Shown in pieces: positions 1-7,301 of a stretch of DNA of 27,581 nt. Within the stretch, counting starts at the first letter, position 1; each line of letters begins with the position of its first letter. Both the position numbers and the translations under genes were made by a program. The notes beneath the pieces are model-generated. The model did no database searches, had not been told where the DNA came from, and saw only the letters and a program-made list of their open reading frames with translations. This DNA comes from UBA4656 sp002405525. Lineage in GTDB: Bacteria > Pseudomonadota > Gammaproteobacteria > Xanthomonadales > Ahniellaceae. The stretch is taken from positions 1 to 27,581 of the forward strand of contig DAIMGT010000050.1 of assembly GCA_036723735.1 (NCBI GenBank), in the 5' to 3' direction.

Positions 1-696
<696 letters not shown>

Positions 697-700
697 CGCG

Positions 701-1258
701 CTACAGGCCTTCGGCGAGCGCCCCGGCGAAGGCCAGCGCGGTTCCGCGCTCGAGCCCCTCGAAGGACAGCACCAGCACACGCTCGCCCCGCCGGACGGCC
801 ACCTGCGGCGGATCCGCACCGGCGCCGAAGCCCGCGACCACGGCCTCGTCGCCGAGGCCGGGCAGCGATTCCGGCACCGCCTTGAACTCGTACTCCAGCC
901 CGATCGCCACGCTGCGGAAGTACGCGGCGGCGTCCATCGGCACGCCGCCGGCAGCGAGCGAGTCAGGCGTGAACAAGTGCCCGGTGGCACGGCCGCCGAA
1001 GTAGATCCAGCCGCAGGCCGAAGCGGCGGGCACGCCCGTGCCCGGCGCCCGCGCGCGCGCCTCCACCGCCACGCGTCCGATCCGCTCGGCAAGCAGGGGG
1101 GCGGGCGCCAGCGCGCAGGTCGCGCGGGCCGCCTCGCCGCGCAGCGACGCGGTCGAGGCAGGCCCATGACGCCAGGCGAACCACGCCGCGACGACCGCGC
1201 CGGCGAGCAGCGCGCACAGGGCGAGAACGCGGGTCGGGCGCGAGCGGCGTCGTGCCAT
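701..1258 (-). CDS. Hypothetical single-pass membrane-anchored protein
   Basis: A 185-residue protein with a basic start (MARRRSRPTR) followed by one hydrophobic segment at about residues 11-29. The rest is polar and probably periplasmic. I recognise no family. The C-terminal half alternates short hydrophobic strands (VAIGLEYEF, DEAVVAGFG, RVLVLSFEG) and looks like a small alpha/beta or beta domain. It is first in a two-gene unit: its TAG is followed after 4 bp by the kinase-like gene. A plausible promoter lies at 1288-1316, and an AGGA ribosome site sits 8 bp before the ATG. Real coding is supported by the spacing, promoter and codon bias; function is unknown. Confidence 0.7.
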   Translation of the reverse strand: MARRRSRPTRVLALCALLAGAVVAAWFAWRHGPASTASLRGEAARATCALAPAPLLAERIGRVAVEARARAPGTGVPAASACGWIYFGGRATGHLFTPDSLAAGGVPMDAAAYFRSVAIGLEYEFKAVPESLPGLGDEAVVAGFGAGADPPQVAVRRGERVLVLSFEGLERGTALAFAGALAEGL

Positions 1259-1287
1259 GAATCGAATCCTGGACCGGGTAGCCTCCG

Positions 1288-1316
1288 ATTATGCGGCGGG
1301 CCGGCGCGGGCGTCAC
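1288..1316 (-). promoter_or_regulatory. Predicted sigma-70-type promoter for the 1258-49 operon
   Basis: On the minus strand GTGACG (1316-1311) and CATAAT (1293-1288) are separated by 17 bp. These match 4 of 6 and 5 of 6 consensus positions. A start site near 1281 would give a leader of about 23 nt containing AGGA before the ATG at 1258. Confidence 0.5.
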
Positions 1317-1620
1317 GGTGCCTCCATGGTTCCGACGGGCCCGCCGACGAACCGCGTCCGTCGGTCCGTCCCTGCGCCGGAGCCTCGGGCCGGACCCGGC
1401 ACCACGGATCGGCGGCCCGCGCGGCGACTGCCGGACGTTCGACGGCTGCAAGCGTCGCACTTGACGCGCCGACGCAAGGCCTGCAGGGTGCCCGGTGCGG
1501 CGCCGCGGCAAACGGAGGCGGCGGTCGCGCCCGGTTCGCCATCCCTGCCGTAGGTCACGCTGGAACCATGCCGGCGCGACCCCATTCCGGACGCGGCGAG
1601 CCAATACAAAGGAGACGTTG
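1317..1620. other. Intergenic region between divergent genes, no gene seen
   Basis: No frame here has a convincing start, ribosome site and domain content. The only clear signal is the strong ribosome site AAAGGAGA just before 1621. A TTGACG at 1461-1466 has no usable -10 partner. I see no tRNA-like fold or tandem repeat. Confidence 0.6.
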
Positions 1621-2103
1621 ATGTCGGCGCAGGTGCTCTACGCGGTGGCCGGGCTGATGATCGTTCTCGGGCTGGCCGGCACCGTGCTGCCGGCTTTGCC
1701 CGGCGTGCCGCTGGTGTTCGCCGGCATGCTGCTGGCGGCATGGGTGGGCGATTTCGTGCACATCGGGATGCTGACCGTCGCGACACTCGCCGTGCTGACC
1801 GCGATCGCGGTCGCGATCGACCTCGTGGCCAGCGCCTTCGGCACCCGGATCGCCGGCGCGAGTCGGTGGGCGTTCGCCGGAGCAGCCATCGGCGCTCTGC
1901 TGGGGCTTTTTTTCGGCCTGGCCGGCCTGCTGATCGGTCCGTTCGCCGGCGCGGTGGCCGCCGAGGCGCTGGCGACCCACAATCTTCAGCAGGCCGCGCG
2001 CGCCGGCATCGGCGCCAGCATCGGGCTGCTGTTCGGCGCGATCGGCAAGATCGCACTGGCGTTCACCATGCTCGGCGTGTTCGGTCTCGCGCTGTTGCTC
2101 TGA
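1621..2103 (+). CDS. DUF456 family inner-membrane protein
   Basis: A 160-residue, almost wholly hydrophobic protein with about four to five membrane segments (roughly residues 3-25, 27-45, 45-65, 80-115 and 130-160). The opening GLAGTVLPALPGVPLVFAG and the long glycine-rich middle (GALLGLFFGLAGLLIGPFAG) are typical of DUF456. Length fits the family, which is usually about 160 residues. An in-frame start exists upstream at 1495, but the AAAGGAGA ribosome site 6 bp before ATG 1621 and the start of hydrophobic sequence there fix the start. The family is widespread and functionally uncharacterised. The glycine-zipper-like helices suggest tightly packed membrane helices. The next gene on the same strand starts 183 bp later and may be transcribed separately. 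Confidence 0.88.
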   Translation: MSAQVLYAVAGLMIVLGLAGTVLPALPGVPLVFAGMLLAAWVGDFVHIGMLTVATLAVLTAIAVAIDLVASAFGTRIAGASRWAFAGAAIGALLGLFFGLAGLLIGPFAGAVAAEALATHNLQQAARAGIGASIGLLFGAIGKIALAFTMLGVFGLALLL

Positions 2104-2254
2104 GCGCCGCGCGCGGAACGGGCGGCCGCATCCGCAGGCCTGCTGCACGCTGGCGAGCCGCCGGCATCGCGCGTCGAATCGCGGTCCGCGGGGGCCGGAA
2201 CGTCGCAGATGGCGTGAATCCCTACCGTTACCGCGCCCTGGTGGCTGCGGACGC

Positions 2255-2260
2255 TACAAT
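2255..2260 (+). promoter_or_regulatory. Possible -10 box (TACAAT) upstream of the Mrr-like gene
   Basis: TACAAT lies 26 bp before ATG 2287 and matches 5 of 6 consensus positions in otherwise GC-rich DNA. No -35 match is present at 16-18 bp, so this is weak. Confidence 0.3.
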
Positions 2261-2286
2261 ACGAGGCTGTCCGAGCGGAGTCCTTG

Positions 2287-3336
2287 ATGAACGTGTTCCT
2301 GCTGCCCCTCGGGGTCGGCCTTCTGCTTCTGGCGACCGCCGCGGTCGGTCGCTTGGCCCAGGACCGGCGGCGCGCCGCGGGCGAGGCGCAGGCCGGCCTC
2401 GACCTGTTGCGCATGCTGCGATGGAAGGAGTTCGCGCACTTCGTGGCGCAGTCGTTCGAGTCGCGCGGCTGGTCGGTCACCACCTCGCAGCGCGCGCCCG
2501 GCGAGGAAGGCGCCGACCTGGTGCTGGCCCGCGGCGATGACCGCCTGCTGCTGCAGGTCAAGCACGGCGGGTCCTACCAGGTCGGTGCGGGCGCGGTGCG
2601 CTCGCTGGCGGCCATGCTGCCGCGCCAGCACGCGCAGGCGGGGGCGATCGTCACCTCCGGCGCATTCGACGCGGAGGCGATCGCAGCGGCGAAGGGCCTG
2701 CCGGTCACGCTGCTCGCGGGGGCCGAACTGTGGGCCGCCCTGCGCGGACTGCTGCCCGCCGCGCTGGTCGCCGAGGCCGACGCGCGCGCGAGCGCGCTGC
2801 AACGACGGCTGCGCTCGAGACTCGGCGTGCTTGCGATCGCGGGCGCCGGGATTTCCCTGCTCGGCGCCGGGCTGTGGACCCTCGAGCGGCTGGAACGGGA
2901 CGCAGAGCCCGCGCCGACGCCGACAGCGCAGCCTGCTCCACCGGCGCCGGCGCCGGCGCCCGCGCCCACGCCCGCCGCGGAAACCGCGGTGGCGACGCAA
3001 GCCGCCGGCACCACGGCGCAGGCGCCTGCCGCCGATGGCACGCCTGCCGCGCCGACGGAGATGGAGCCGTCGCCGGAACGGCTCGCCCAGCAGCGCGACC
3101 TCGCCGCCGCCGAGGCGCTGCTCGTCGCCGGCGTCGCGACCGCCTCGTGGTCCTCGGCCTCGACCCTGGTGGTGGGGCTGCGTGCGCCGATGGACGAACA
3201 GCAGCGCGCGAGCGCGCTGCGCGAAGTCTGCGCTCGCATCACCACCCGCGAAGCGCTGCTGTTCACGCGCCTGCAGGTCGAGATGCTGGGCGAGACCGGC
3301 ACGCCGACGCCGACCCGCTGGTTCCCCTGCCGCTGA
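2287..3336 (+). CDS. Membrane-anchored Mrr-like restriction endonuclease-fold protein
   Basis: A 349-residue protein with a mixed layout. Residues 3-21 form a membrane segment. Residues about 40-155 are an Mrr-type PD-(D/E)xK nuclease-fold domain: WKEFAHFVAQSFESRGW, then G-A-D77 and L-Q90-V-K92 as the D...QxK catalytic set. Residues about 178-198 form a second membrane segment. A Pro/Ala-rich linker (207-260) is followed by a C-terminal domain of about 85 residues that I do not recognise. Mrr nucleases are normally soluble DNA-cleaving enzymes; two flanking membrane helices would put the nuclease domain in the cytoplasm against the inner membrane and the tail in the periplasm. The start is ATG 2287; a TTG directly before it is less likely. 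No methylase lies nearby, so this is not a classical restriction-modification pair. Fold assignment is firm; in vivo nuclease activity is inferred. Confidence 0.8.
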   Translation: MNVFLLPLGVGLLLLATAAVGRLAQDRRRAAGEAQAGLDLLRMLRWKEFAHFVAQSFESRGWSVTTSQRAPGEEGADLVLARGDDRLLLQVKHGGSYQVGAGAVRSLAAMLPRQHAQAGAIVTSGAFDAEAIAAAKGLPVTLLAGAELWAALRGLLPAALVAEADARASALQRRLRSRLGVLAIAGAGISLLGAGLWTLERLERDAEPAPTPTAQPAPPAPAPAPAPTPAAETAVATQAAGTTAQAPAADGTPAAPTEMEPSPERLAQQRDLAAAEALLVAGVATASWSSASTLVVGLRAPMDEQQRASALREVCARITTREALLFTRLQVEMLGETGTPTPTRWFPCR

Positions 3337-3366
3337 ACGGACCGCGGCCGCACGGCAGGCCTTCGC

Positions 3367-3395
3367 TTATCGCTGCCCCGCGTGTGTGCTAGAAA
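3367..3395 (+). promoter_or_regulatory. Possible extended -10 promoter for the 3444 gene
   Basis: TG-C-TAGAAA (3387-3395) resembles an extended -10 element. TTATCG at 3367-3372, 17 bp upstream, matches TTGACA at three of six positions. Confidence 0.3.
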
Positions 3396-3443
3396 CGCGT
3401 CCACGGGATTCCCGGATCCAGCGACCCATCCGGCGCGACCTCC

Positions 3444-3770
3444 ATGCCCCGCGTCAACCGCGACCCCAGGACCTCGCCGCTGCCCGGCGACGCGCTGCGC
3501 ACCGCGAACGGGCTGGTGTACCGCGTGCTCGACCGCTTCGTCTCCGTGGGCGGGAAGTCCGGCGAACAGCCCGGTGTGTTCTGCGCGGTGGAGACCGACG
3601 ACGGCGATGAGCGTCCCGCGCTGTTCGCGCTGGGCGTGTTCGGGGCCAAGATGCGCGACGCCGAAGTGGTGGACGTCGCCGGCGCCGACGATCATTCCTG
3701 GGACGGCGTGCCGCGCCACCCGCAGGACAAGCTCGACCGTATCCTGCGCCGCGAGCACGGCTTCGACTGA
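3444..3770 (+). CDS. Hypothetical small soluble protein
   Basis: A 108-residue acidic, soluble protein that I cannot assign to a family. It has no signal peptide or membrane segment. The core (LVYRVLDRFVSVGG, PGVFCAVETDDG, PALFALGVFGAKM, AEVVDVAGADD) suggests a small beta-rich fold, and the tail (PQDKLDRILRREHGFD) is probably helical. Codon bias is coding-like and all alternatives in other frames are poorer. It follows the Mrr-like gene by 107 bp on the same strand, with a possible promoter of its own, and converges on the ExoD gene with only 37 bp between them. The ribosome site before ATG 3444 is weak, so the start is uncertain. Confidence 0.55.
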   Translation: MPRVNRDPRTSPLPGDALRTANGLVYRVLDRFVSVGGKSGEQPGVFCAVETDDGDERPALFALGVFGAKMRDAEVVDVAGADDHSWDGVPRHPQDKLDRILRREHGFD

Positions 3771-3807
3771 TCGACCGTCGCTCGCGGGCGCGTCCGCGCC
3801 GCGCGCA

Positions 3808-4452
3808 TCACCTCAGCCACGCCGGCAGGTGGGCCGCGATCCACTCCGTGATCCCGCTGCCGAAGCGCCAGAACGCCCAGACGATGATCGCGAAGTAGGC
3901 CAGGGTCACCACGGCCCAGAAAACGGCGACGGCGTACATCAGCCCGTCGCGCTCGATCACCGCGATCGCGGCACTGACGATGATCAGCGAGGGCAGCATG
4001 TTGTTGAACGGGATACCGCCCATCGGAATCGCCAGCAGCAGCCCGCCGGCGACCGCGAACCAGCCGGCGATGCGGTGGCCGCGCTCGCCGTCGGTCCATC
4101 GCGTGCAGCGGGTGCGCGTGATCTTCGAGAACAGCCTGACCAGCCAGCGGAACACGCCCAGCAGGCGCTCCCAGCCTGCGGCTTCGAGCGCCGCATCGCG
4201 CACCTTCGGCGGCAGCCAGAGTTCGGTCCGTCCGCGCGCCATCTGCCAGCCGATCCCGGCCAGCACCAGACCGCCCGCGCTGGCCAGCGGTCCGAGCGAG
4301 ATCGGCTGCAGGAAAGGCAGGCAGAGCACCAGCAGCGCCATCGCGATGCCGTCGCGGCCCAGTTCGTGGAACACGGCACCGAACGACAGCGGCGCGGCAC
4401 GCGCGCGCTCGACGCAGGTTTCCAGGTGGGCCAGCAGGTTGGCGTTGCTCAT
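3808..4452 (-). CDS. ExoD-like exopolysaccharide synthesis family membrane protein
   Basis: A 214-residue protein of the ExoD family. An N-terminal cytoplasmic helix (about 1-30) leads to several membrane segments: about 36-50, 52-70, 128-145, 150-166 and 172-197. Family-typical features are the LSFGAVFHELGRDGIAMALL opening, the following LPFLQPISLGPLASAGGLVL stretch, and the K/R-rich loop before the second hydrophobic half. ExoD was first linked to exopolysaccharide production and alkaline tolerance in rhizobia, but its biochemical role is unknown. An upstream in-frame extension to 4548 is Arg-rich and unlike the family, so ATG 4452 is preferred. No polysaccharide genes are adjacent. Repeat element A1 lies directly upstream, between this gene and the 3-hydroxybutyrate dehydrogenase gene. 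Confidence 0.8.
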   Translation of the reverse strand: MSNANLLAHLETCVERARAAPLSFGAVFHELGRDGIAMALLVLCLPFLQPISLGPLASAGGLVLAGIGWQMARGRTELWLPPKVRDAALEAAGWERLLGVFRWLVRLFSKITRTRCTRWTDGERGHRIAGWFAVAGGLLLAIPMGGIPFNNMLPSLIIVSAAIAVIERDGLMYAVAVFWAVVTLAYFAIIVWAFWRFGSGITEWIAAHLPAWLR

Positions 4453-4529
4453 GCGGACCGGGCGCGGAACGGTTCGCCCATTGTGACGGCGACACCGTGC
4501 CGCCGCCAGCGACGCCGCGCGATGCTCGG

Positions 4530-4680
4530 AGCCTGTGAGGAAACCCACATCCGGTGGGTTTCTCCAGTCGCGAATCGGGCACAGGTCCGGACTCGCTCCG
4601 GCGAATCATGCACTGGCGTTCACGACCCGCGCGCGGGCCATCCATGGCCCGCGTGAGAGGCTTTCTTCACAGCCTTTCAG
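4530..4680. repeat. Palindromic intergenic element, family A copy 1
   Basis: About 150 bp that matches 12872-13033 at roughly three quarters of positions by eye, in the same orientation. Shared landmarks include TCGCGA, ACTCGCTCC, GCGAATCATGC, TCCATGGCC and TTCTTCACAGCC. The ends are imperfect inverted repeats: GCCTGTGAGGAAA on the left against GGCTGTGAAGAAA read inward from the right. Inside are a 9-bp stem at 4540-4562, a 9-bp stem CGCGGGCCA/TGGCCCGCG at 4632-4653, and a terminal hairpin at 4658-4675. The right edge runs into the stop codon of the neighbouring dehydrogenase gene (4677-4679). It encodes nothing obvious, and looks like a REP/MITE-like element. Confidence 0.8.
4540..4562 (-). 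terminator. Possible terminator hairpin inside element A1
   Basis: GAAACCCAC and GTGGGTTTC form a perfect 9-bp stem with a 5-nt loop. On the minus strand it lies about 115 nt after the dehydrogenase stop and is followed by a short T/C-rich stretch. In copy A2 the equivalent stem is only partly kept. Terminator function is inferred. Confidence 0.35.
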
Positions 4681-5456
4681 CGCGCGGTCCAGCCGCCGTC
4701 GAGCGCCAGCGTGGTGCCGGTGATATTGGCGCCGGCCGGGCCGCAGAGGAACAGCACGGCTTCCGCGATGTCCTCGGGCGCGGTGAAGCGCAGGGTGGGC
4801 TCCTTCTCGGCCAGCAGGCCGCGCTGCGCATCGTCCATCGACAGCCCCTGGCGCTCGGCACGCGCGACGATCTGCTTCTCGACCAGCGGCGTGTGCACCC
4901 AGCCGGGGCAGATCGCGTTGCAGGTGATGCCGCGCTCGGCATTTTCCAGCGCGATGACCTTGGTCAGGCCCACCAGTCCGTGTTTGGCGGCCACGTAGGC
5001 GCTCTTGTCGACCGAGGCGACCAGGCCATGCACCGAGGCGATGTTCACGATGCGCCCGTGGCCACGCGCCTGCATGCCCGGAAGCGCCGCGCGCGCGAGG
5101 TGGAAGGCGGCCGAAAGGTTGACGGCGAGAATCGCGTCCCAGCGTTCGGGCGGGAAGTCCTCGACCCGCGCGGTGTGCTGGATGCCGGCGTTGGCGACCA
5201 GAATGTCGATGCGGCCATGGCGCGCTTCGACCTCGCGCACCAGACGCGCGATCTGGTCCGGCTCCGACATGTCCGCCGGATCGTGTTCGATCCGCGCGCC
5301 GCCGGCGCCGAGTTCCGCCACCAGAGCCGCAATCGCGGCCGGCTCGCCGAAGCCGTTGAGCACCACCGTGTCGCCGCGAGCAGCCAGCGCTCGCGCGATG
5401 GCGAGCCCGATACCCGAGGTGGAACCGGTGACGACGGCGACGCGGGGCTGGGACAC
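4677..5456 (-). CDS. bdhA: D-3-hydroxybutyrate dehydrogenase (SDR family)
   Basis: A 259-residue cytoplasmic NAD-dependent short-chain dehydrogenase that interconverts D-3-hydroxybutyrate and acetoacetate (EC 1.1.1.30), normally in polyhydroxybutyrate or ketone-body use. The Rossmann motif is TGSTSGIG at 10-17, followed by NAG at 89-91. The catalytic set is N-I-A-S141, Y154 and K158. The specificity-associated stretches HGLVASVDKSAYVAAKHG, ICPGWVHTPLVEKQI and the EKEP...F segment are typical of BdhA rather than of generic SDRs. Start codon is GTG at 5456, with GGAG about 8 bp upstream. Its TGA is embedded in the edge of repeat element A1. No phaC or CoA-transferase gene is nearby, so its pathway context is outside this window. 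Function confidence is high; other short-chain substrates are possible. Confidence 0.9.
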   Translation of the reverse strand: MSQPRVAVVTGSTSGIGLAIARALAARGDTVVLNGFGEPAAIAALVAELGAGGARIEHDPADMSEPDQIARLVREVEARHGRIDILVANAGIQHTARVEDFPPERWDAILAVNLSAAFHLARAALPGMQARGHGRIVNIASVHGLVASVDKSAYVAAKHGLVGLTKVIALENAERGITCNAICPGWVHTPLVEKQIVARAERQGLSMDDAQRGLLAEKEPTLRFTAPEDIAEAVLFLCGPAGANITGTTLALDGGWTAR

Positions 5457-5598
5457 GGGGCGCTCCGGACGGGAGGAAGGCGCACACGATAGCGACCGAG
5501 CGCGACAGCGTCAGCGGGAGGGGCACTGGACCTTCGGGCGTGCCCGCCGCAGGCACGGACGGCGCGGATCGCCCGCCTGGGGCCCGCCGGCGCGCTGC

Positions 5599-5627
5599 CC
5601 GGCCGCGGCACGTCGCGCCGCGGCCGG
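5599..5627. other. GC-rich hairpin
   Basis: CCGGCCGCGG (5599-5608) and CCGCGGCCGG (5618-5627) form a perfect 10-bp stem with a 9-nt loop. It lies 3' of the candidate small ORF and 5' of the dehydrogenase gene on the minus strand. No T tract is present, so terminator function is uncertain. Confidence 0.35.
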
Positions 5628-5638
5628 TCGGGTCAGCG

Positions 5639-5657
5639 GGTGACGCGGCGCGTCACC
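5639..5657 (-). terminator. Hairpin after the candidate small ORF
   Basis: GGTGACGC and GCGTCACC form an 8-bp stem with a 3-nt loop, 16 nt after the stop of the 40-residue minus-strand ORF. No T tract follows, so it may be an mRNA 3'-end stabiliser or terminator; this is inferred from position. Confidence 0.35.
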
Positions 5658-5673
5658 GCAGGCAGCGCAGACT

Positions 5674-5796
5674 TCAGTCCGGGCGCCGGAACGCCGCCGG
5701 AATGCCGGCACTGAGGACGCGCAGCGCGTCCAGCAGGGCGACACTCCAGTCGAACAGGGGCCAGAGGACGGCGTTCGGCAAGGTGCAGATCAACAT
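5674..5796 (-). CDS. Candidate 40-residue hydrophobic small protein
   Basis: This ORF starts at ATG 5796 and stops at TGA 5674. It encodes a 40-residue peptide starting MLICTLPNAVLWPLFDW and continuing with a hydrophobic helix-like stretch (VALLDALRVLSAG), then a short basic end (FRRPD). By my count about 37 of 40 codons end in G or C, like the neighbouring genes. An 8-bp hairpin follows 16 nt after the stop. It lies on the same strand as, and 3' of, the HAAS sensor gene. Against it, the ribosome site is weak and I know no homologue. It may be a small membrane peptide, a remnant of a gene, or chance. Confidence 0.3.
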   Translation of the reverse strand: MLICTLPNAVLWPLFDWSVALLDALRVLSAGIPAAFRRPD

Positions 5797-5922
5797 GGCG
5801 GTCGTTTCGTCCCTGCATCGGCGCGGGCCGCCCTCGGCCCGCAATCCCACGATGCAGTTGGCGTGCCAGAGCCGGCCGACGCGATCGCGCGGCCGACAGC
5901 CTGCCGCCCCGTCCGCGCGGCA

Positions 5923-6879
5923 TCAGGTCCCGGCGGCCACCGCCCTGCCGCCCGTTGGCGCCGCCGCTTCGGGCACGGCGGTCCCGGAGAGGACCAGCAG
6001 GCGATGCGCGATCCACCCGTGCAGGCCGCCGACCGCGCGCGCCAGATGGAGGGTGGCGAACAGCAGCACGACCCCGAGGAGCGCGGCCATCGGTATCGCG
6101 ATGGCGGGCGGCACGGCCGGTTGGCCGTCGTAGACGGCGACCCCCACGTGCGCACCGTCGATGAACAGCGCCGCAATCGGCGCGAACAGCAGGCCCACGG
6201 ACAGCAACAGTCCCGTGAGCGCGGTCGTGAAGTAGGCCACACCCAGCGGCAGCATCAGGGCGAAGTACAGCAGGGTCGACCAGGTACGCGGGTCGGTGAA
6301 CATCTGCCCGATCCGCCGCAGCAGCGGTTCACCGCGCGACGGATAAGCCGGCCGACGCGGCATGCGCACGCCGAGCAGGGTCTCCACCAGCCGCCCTTCC
6401 AGCAGGCTCAGCGCGCGGGTGGTGCCGACGAAGAACACGATGAAAAACACGCCCACCACCAGCAACGACAGGCCGAGCGAGAGCGACACCCCGGTCACGG
6501 CCCAGGTGAAGTAGACGACACCGGTGACCAGGGACAGCAGCATGTAGAACAGCGCGCCCCAGGTGCGCGGGTCCGACGCCACGCCGAAGAAGCGCCCCGC
6601 TGCGGTGCGCCGCGGCGGCGGCGCGGGCGTGCGCATCGCGCGGCTGACCGTGACTTCGGTGTCGCGATAGATCGCGGCCACTTCCTCGGGCGATCCATAG
6701 GAGGTGGCGATCCGGCGCAGCATCTCGGCCTCGGCCACGCCGGGATTGCCGGCGAGTTCGGCGCGAAGGTGTTCTTCGGCGTCGTAGAGCGCGTCCTGCA
6801 CCACGGCCGGGTCGGCGCCGGTGAGCGCTTCGCGCACCTGCGCAACGTACTGCGGGATGGTCTGCGGAATCGCGGTCAT
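5923..6879 (-). CDS. HAAS-domain protein with duplicated membrane sensor-like repeats
   Basis: A 318-residue inner-membrane protein. Residues about 5-80 form a HAAS/DUF1700-like helical domain (REALTGADPAVVQDALYDAEEHLRAEL...YGSPEEVAAIYRD). Two tandem hydrophobic units follow. Unit 1 (about 100-172) and unit 2 (about 192-262) both begin with DPRTW, then a helix, G-V-x-Y-F-T-x-A-x-T-G, then L-S-x-G-L and another helical hairpin. This looks like an internal duplication of a PF13796-like putative sensor domain. A last membrane helix lies at about 262-290. ATG 6879 overlaps the TGA of the PadR gene by 4 bp (ATGA), with GGAG 7 bp upstream, so translation is coupled. PadR plus a HAAS-type partner on one mRNA is a recurring pairing in which the membrane protein is thought to modulate or answer to PadR. 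Substrate and signal are unknown. Confidence 0.8.
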   Translation of the reverse strand: MTAIPQTIPQYVAQVREALTGADPAVVQDALYDAEEHLRAELAGNPGVAEAEMLRRIATSYGSPEEVAAIYRDTEVTVSRAMRTPAPPPRRTAAGRFFGVASDPRTWGALFYMLLSLVTGVVYFTWAVTGVSLSLGLSLLVVGVFFIVFFVGTTRALSLLEGRLVETLLGVRMPRRPAYPSRGEPLLRRIGQMFTDPRTWSTLLYFALMLPLGVAYFTTALTGLLLSVGLLFAPIAALFIDGAHVGVAVYDGQPAVPPAIAIPMAALLGVVLLFATLHLARAVGGLHGWIAHRLLVLSGTAVPEAAAPTGGRAVAAGT

Positions 6880-7256
6880 GGCTTGGCTCCGGCGAGGGCG
6901 TCGTCGACGAAGGCGCGGGTGGTCCGCCACGCCTGCGTCCATTCGGCGAGCACCGCGCGGCCCAGCGCGGTAGCCTGGTAGTAGCGGCGCGGCGGACCCG
7001 CGACCGAAGGCTCGACATGCGAATCGAGCAGACCGGCGGCGTGCAGGCTACGCAGCACCGGATACAGCGCGCTCTGCTTGCCGGCTACCGGCGATTCGCC
7101 GTCGCGTTCGAGCCGCTTGGCGATCTCGTAGCCGTACAGAGGCCGTTCCGAGCGGCCCAGCACCGCCAGCAGCACCAAAGCGACGGTGCCGGCGGCCAGC
7201 TCCTTCTGGAACTTGCGCAGATGCAGATCGGTGTCCGCTGACGGAGCGGTATCCAT
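6876..7256 (-). CDS. PadR-family transcriptional regulator
   Basis: A 126-residue DNA-binding protein. The winged helix-turn-helix spans about 20-105: AGTVALVLLAVLGRSERPLYGYEIAKRL, the recognition-helix region KQSALYPVLRSLHAAGLL, and the wing with RRYYQATALGRAVL, all typical of PadR. The C-terminal helix after about 105 would form the dimer interface and is short, as in the PadR-s2 group. PadR proteins are usually repressors responding to toxic or stress ligands and often repress their own operon. The gene overlaps the HAAS sensor gene by 4 bp. There is little ribosome-site signal before ATG 7256, but a short AT-rich island lies directly upstream. The target is most likely its own promoter; the ligand is unknown. 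Confidence 0.9.
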   Translation of the reverse strand: MDTAPSADTDLHLRKFQKELAAGTVALVLLAVLGRSERPLYGYEIAKRLERDGESPVAGKQSALYPVLRSLHAAGLLDSHVEPSVAGPPRRYYQATALGRAVLAEWTQAWRTTRAFVDDALAGAKP

Positions 7257-7285
7257 GAGTCCATTCTATTCTGGACCTCACAATA
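7257..7285 (-). promoter_or_regulatory. AT-rich promoter/operator candidate for the padR operon
   Basis: The 29 bp before the PadR start are much richer in A/T than their surroundings. On the minus strand they contain TAGAAT only 6 nt before the ATG, so the transcript could be nearly leaderless. TCCA...TGGA ends form a weak dyad around ATTCTATTCT. No good -35 is seen. Autorepression by PadR here is inferred. Confidence 0.35.
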
Positions 7286-7301
7286 CCGCCCCTGCCGGAC
7301 G

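Larger units (their letters stand above)
5457..5922. other. Intergenic region with two hairpins and one candidate small ORF
   Basis: Between the dehydrogenase start and the end of the sensor gene there is no conventional gene. It contains a candidate 40-codon minus-strand ORF (5674-5796) and two strong hairpins at 5599-5627 and 5639-5657. Longer open frames on both strands are Arg/Ala/Pro-rich, have no recognisable domain, and look like GC-rich background. Confidence 0.5.

Noticed and set aside
2905..3066. GCGCCGGCGCC-type repetitive stretch
   Set aside because: It encodes the Pro/Ala linker of the Mrr-like protein and needs no other explanation.
6876..6879. The 4-bp gene overlap as a possible sequencing frameshift
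   Set aside because: ATGA overlaps with a GGAG ribosome site upstream are a normal form of translational coupling, and both protein ends fit their families.
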